A DNA stretch of 64,000 nt. Origin: Aliivibrio fischeri. Its GTDB lineage: Bacteria > Pseudomonadota > Gammaproteobacteria > Enterobacterales > Vibrionaceae. Shown one piece after another: positions 61,932 to 64,000 of this stretch. How positions within the stretch are numbered: position 1 is the stretch's first letter; each line of letters starts with the position of its first letter. A program made the translations under genes and the position numbers. The notes beneath the pieces were generated by a model, which worked only from the letters and a program-made list of their open reading frames with translations, was not told where the DNA came from and made no database searches. The DNA lies in the NCBI RefSeq assembly GCF_009727955.1, contig NZ_WOBR01000003.1, positions 1-64,000 on the forward strand, written 5' to 3'.

Positions 61932-64000
61932 AGCCTCAACTATTTCGTTATAGCCTTATCACTGTCATTACATGCACATTAATCATAATTTCTCTCATTA
62001 TCACAAAAAGCCACTTAGTAGAGCAATATCAACGAGCTTATTTGACACTTTCAAATAACGTCATGCAATCGCGTGAAAAAATTTATCATTTTAATCATCA
62101 AGATAATAAAGCATATGATGAATATGCTTCTTTACTCGTAGATAGTGAACTACAAGCATCATTTTTATATAATCGCTTAAAAGGCAGTCATACTTCTTCT
62201 TGGTTAGAGTTTTTTCTCATTAGCAATAACCAAGCTATTTCCTTTTCTAAAAATACCTATTCCAATATCGCTGAGATCGTGACAGATCTTGAATCTTTAC
62301 TAAGACTAAAAGTATCAAGAGAGTACACAACTCATACTATTTTCTTATTAGAACAAGAACTAATAAATAACATACAAGATGTTGAAGACAAATATCTAAT
62401 ATCTCAACTAACCTTACATGGAACGTTACCTAAAAATGAAACCTTATCAAACACTACGCTCAACGATTCTAATTTCACTAGCCTATCCAACTACATAAAA
62501 CTACGTGAGCGCATTCAATCGGAACAAAAAGTAAAAGAAAAAAGTATTTTTAATAATACGGTTAAACAAACACTTACACAACAAAATGCTTATTGGATAA
62601 CTCAATCTGAAGCGATAAAAACTCAATTATTTTTAACGACCTTATTTTTACTTTGTAGCATAGCGCTTTATTTTTATTTTCGTCTTAGAGATAAATTCAT
62701 ACAGACATTAAAGATAAAAAGAGAATTGATTCGTTCTGAAAAAGAAAAAACCAAATTAGCTCTCGTTGCCGAGTATGCTCATGATGCGATATTCATTATG
62801 AATAAACGAGGTAAGTTAACTTGGGTAAACCAAAGTTATTCCACCTTATCTGGTAATAGGTTAGAGGATATTGAAGGAAAAGATCTCCCTTCTATTTTAC
62901 AGTTAGATACAATAAAACATGCCCATATTTTTACCTTACTTCAATCTTTAGAAACGGGGACATCCATTTCTTTTGAGTTAACCAATCATCATAAGAATGG
63001 AACTCTATTCTGGATCGATGTATCCATAACTCCAATTTTGAAAACCAACGGTAATATTATGCACTATGTTGTCGTTGAAAGGGATATCACTAAGAAAAAA
63101 GAACTAGAAGATAAGTTAATAAAAGCAGCCGATAAAGCCGATGTTTCAAATAAAGCTAAATCGACGTTTTTAGCGACCATGAGCCATGAGCTAAGAACAC
63201 CTCTTAATGGCATACTGGGAATGGCTCAGATTATTGAAAGTAATATAAAAAATGTAGAACAACATAAACAAATAAAAATGTTATTAGAATCTGGCGATCA
63301 TTTGCTCTCTTTACTCAATGATATTTTAGATTTTTCAAAAATAGAACAGAGTAAACTAGAGATTAATAATGCATCTTTTTACTTTATTGATGTTATTGAC
63401 CCTATTGCTAATACTTATTTATCAATTTGCGAAGATAAGGGACTCCAACTCATTATTGACAATAACATCAACGACAAGACGATCTTTATCGGTGATAAAC
63501 CTCGTATACGACAAATCATTTTTAACTTGATCAGCAATGCCGTTAAATTTACTCATAAGGGAAGTATTACTCTTAATTTTAGCCATACTTTAACAGCTAA
63601 AGGCGAGCAAGCCATTCAAATAAAAATTCAAGATACAGGTATAGGCATACGTAAAAAACGCCTGAAACACATATTTGAACCTTTCATTCAGGCTGAAGCG
63701 AGCACTACACGCCAATATGGCGGGACTGGACTTGGTCTTGCTATCGTAAAACAATTAACTGATGCCATGAAAGGATATATATCTGTCAGCAGCTCTGAAG
63801 GAAAAGGTACCTGTTTTACTTTAGTCCTACCTCTTGAAATCACGAAATCAAAACAGTTAATCAATAACGATCCTCGATCTTCACAGCAAAGTAAGCCAAT
63901 CCCTCCTATCTCCATAGATAATCTATCCATATTAATCGCTGAAGATAATAAAATTAATGCATTAGTTGCTCAAATGTTTTGCCAACGATTAGGACACAGC
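61928..64000 (+). CDS. Hybrid sensor histidine kinase (partial, truncated by window edge)
   Basis: The open frame of 691 codons starts at the ATG at 61928 and runs to the last base of the window. Membrane segments lie at about 9-26 and 236-254, with a periplasmic helical domain of about 210 residues. A PAS domain (about 280-395; 'AHDAIFIMNKRGKLTWVNQSY') is followed by the H-box 'FLATMSHELRTPLNGILGMAQ' (His about 420). The HATPase domain has 'QIIFNLISNAVKFTHKG', 'QDTGIGI' and 'YGGTGLGLAIVKQL'. A receiver domain starts at about 666 ('LSILIAEDNKINALVAQ'). It is co-translated with the di-haem peroxidase gene. The stimulus and downstream partner are unknown. The C-terminus, possibly with an Hpt domain, lies outside. 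Confidence 0.88.
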   Translation, partial: MKPQLFRYSLITVITCTLIIISLIITKSHLVEQYQRAYLTLSNNVMQSREKIYHFNHQDNKAYDEYASLLVDSELQASFLYNRLKGSHTSSWLEFFLISNNQAISFSKNTYSNIAEIVTDLESLLRLKVSREYTTHTIFLLEQELINNIQDVEDKYLISQLTLHGTLPKNETLSNTTLNDSNFTSLSNYIKLRERIQSEQKVKEKSIFNNTVKQTLTQQNAYWITQSEAIKTQLFLTTLFLLCSIALYFYFRLRDKFIQTLKIKRELIRSEKEKTKLALVAEYAHDAIFIMNKRGKLTWVNQSYSTLSGNRLEDIEGKDLPSILQLDTIKHAHIFTLLQSLETGTSISFELTNHHKNGTLFWIDVSITPILKTNGNIMHYVVVERDITKKKELEDKLIKAADKADVSNKAKSTFLATMSHELRTPLNGILGMAQIIESNIKNVEQHKQIKMLLESGDHLLSLLNDILDFSKIEQSKLEINNASFYFIDVIDPIANTYLSICEDKGLQLIIDNNINDKTIFIGDKPRIRQIIFNLISNAVKFTHKGSITLNFSHTLTAKGEQAIQIKIQDTGIGIRKKRLKHIFEPFIQAEASTTRQYGGTGLGLAIVKQLTDAMKGYISVSSSEGKGTCFTLVLPLEITKSKQLINNDPRSSQQSKPIPPISIDNLSILIAEDNKINALVAQMFCQRLGHS

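Overview
This 64 kb window is AT-rich gamma-proteobacterial DNA that reads as a Vibrionaceae chromosome, most likely Aliivibrio (V. fischeri group). The protein families, the GlyGly-CTERM protease, the small Vibrio-type DUF proteins and the ToxR-like membrane regulators all fit. The genus is inferred from recalled families, because no database search was possible. No insertion sequence, prophage, integron or CRISPR array was seen.

Layout. Positions 1-13.3 kb: small exported proteins, a tandem pair of solute-binding/lytic-transglycosylase (MltF-like) paralogues, an aromatic aminotransferase, the anaerobic ribonucleotide reductase operon nrdDG (with a perfect FNR palindrome and a likely NrdR box pair upstream), a secreted nuclease-fold protein, a Sel1-repeat protein, an Alx/TerC transporter behind a yybP-ykoY manganese riboswitch, and two retropepsin-like proteins. 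Positions 13.3-31.7 kb: tRNA-Ser and tRNA-Asp, a PAS-PAS-GGDEF cyclase, an acyl-lipid desaturase, a GlyGly-CTERM trypsin-like protease, an acyltransferase, a LysR regulator divergent from an alkyl sulfatase, a two-component system, a MOSC-ferredoxin protein, an SMR transporter and KefG/KefB. Positions 31.7-40.8 kb: mainly regulators, namely a ToxR-like protein, a ScfR/RamB-like regulator divergent from an orphan malate-synthase-G-like domain, a diguanylate cyclase, an AraC and an XRE protein, then peptidase T.

Positions 40.9-61 kb form an anaerobic/glycerol region: a 1387-residue formate dehydrogenase fusion, glpABC, and on the far side glpD and glpR. GlpR-type operators with nearly the same sequence lie in front of glpA and glpD. 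Between glpC and glpD sits an 8 kb block bounded by two ToxR-like paralogues. It holds a chemoreceptor, an EAL-PAS-GGDEF protein, a penicillin V acylase/choloylglycine hydrolase-like enzyme and two small ORFs. The window ends in a di-haem peroxidase gene overlapping by 4 bases a hybrid sensor kinase that runs off the edge.

The best candidates for something undescribed are: (1) a family of three membrane-bound winged-helix regulators sharing a periplasmic domain with an invariant CX6C pair; (2) the stand-alone, non-catalytic malate-synthase-G-like domain divergent from a ScfR/RamB-like regulator; (3) the di-haem peroxidase/hybrid kinase pair. All three are assigned by reading the protein sequences by eye.
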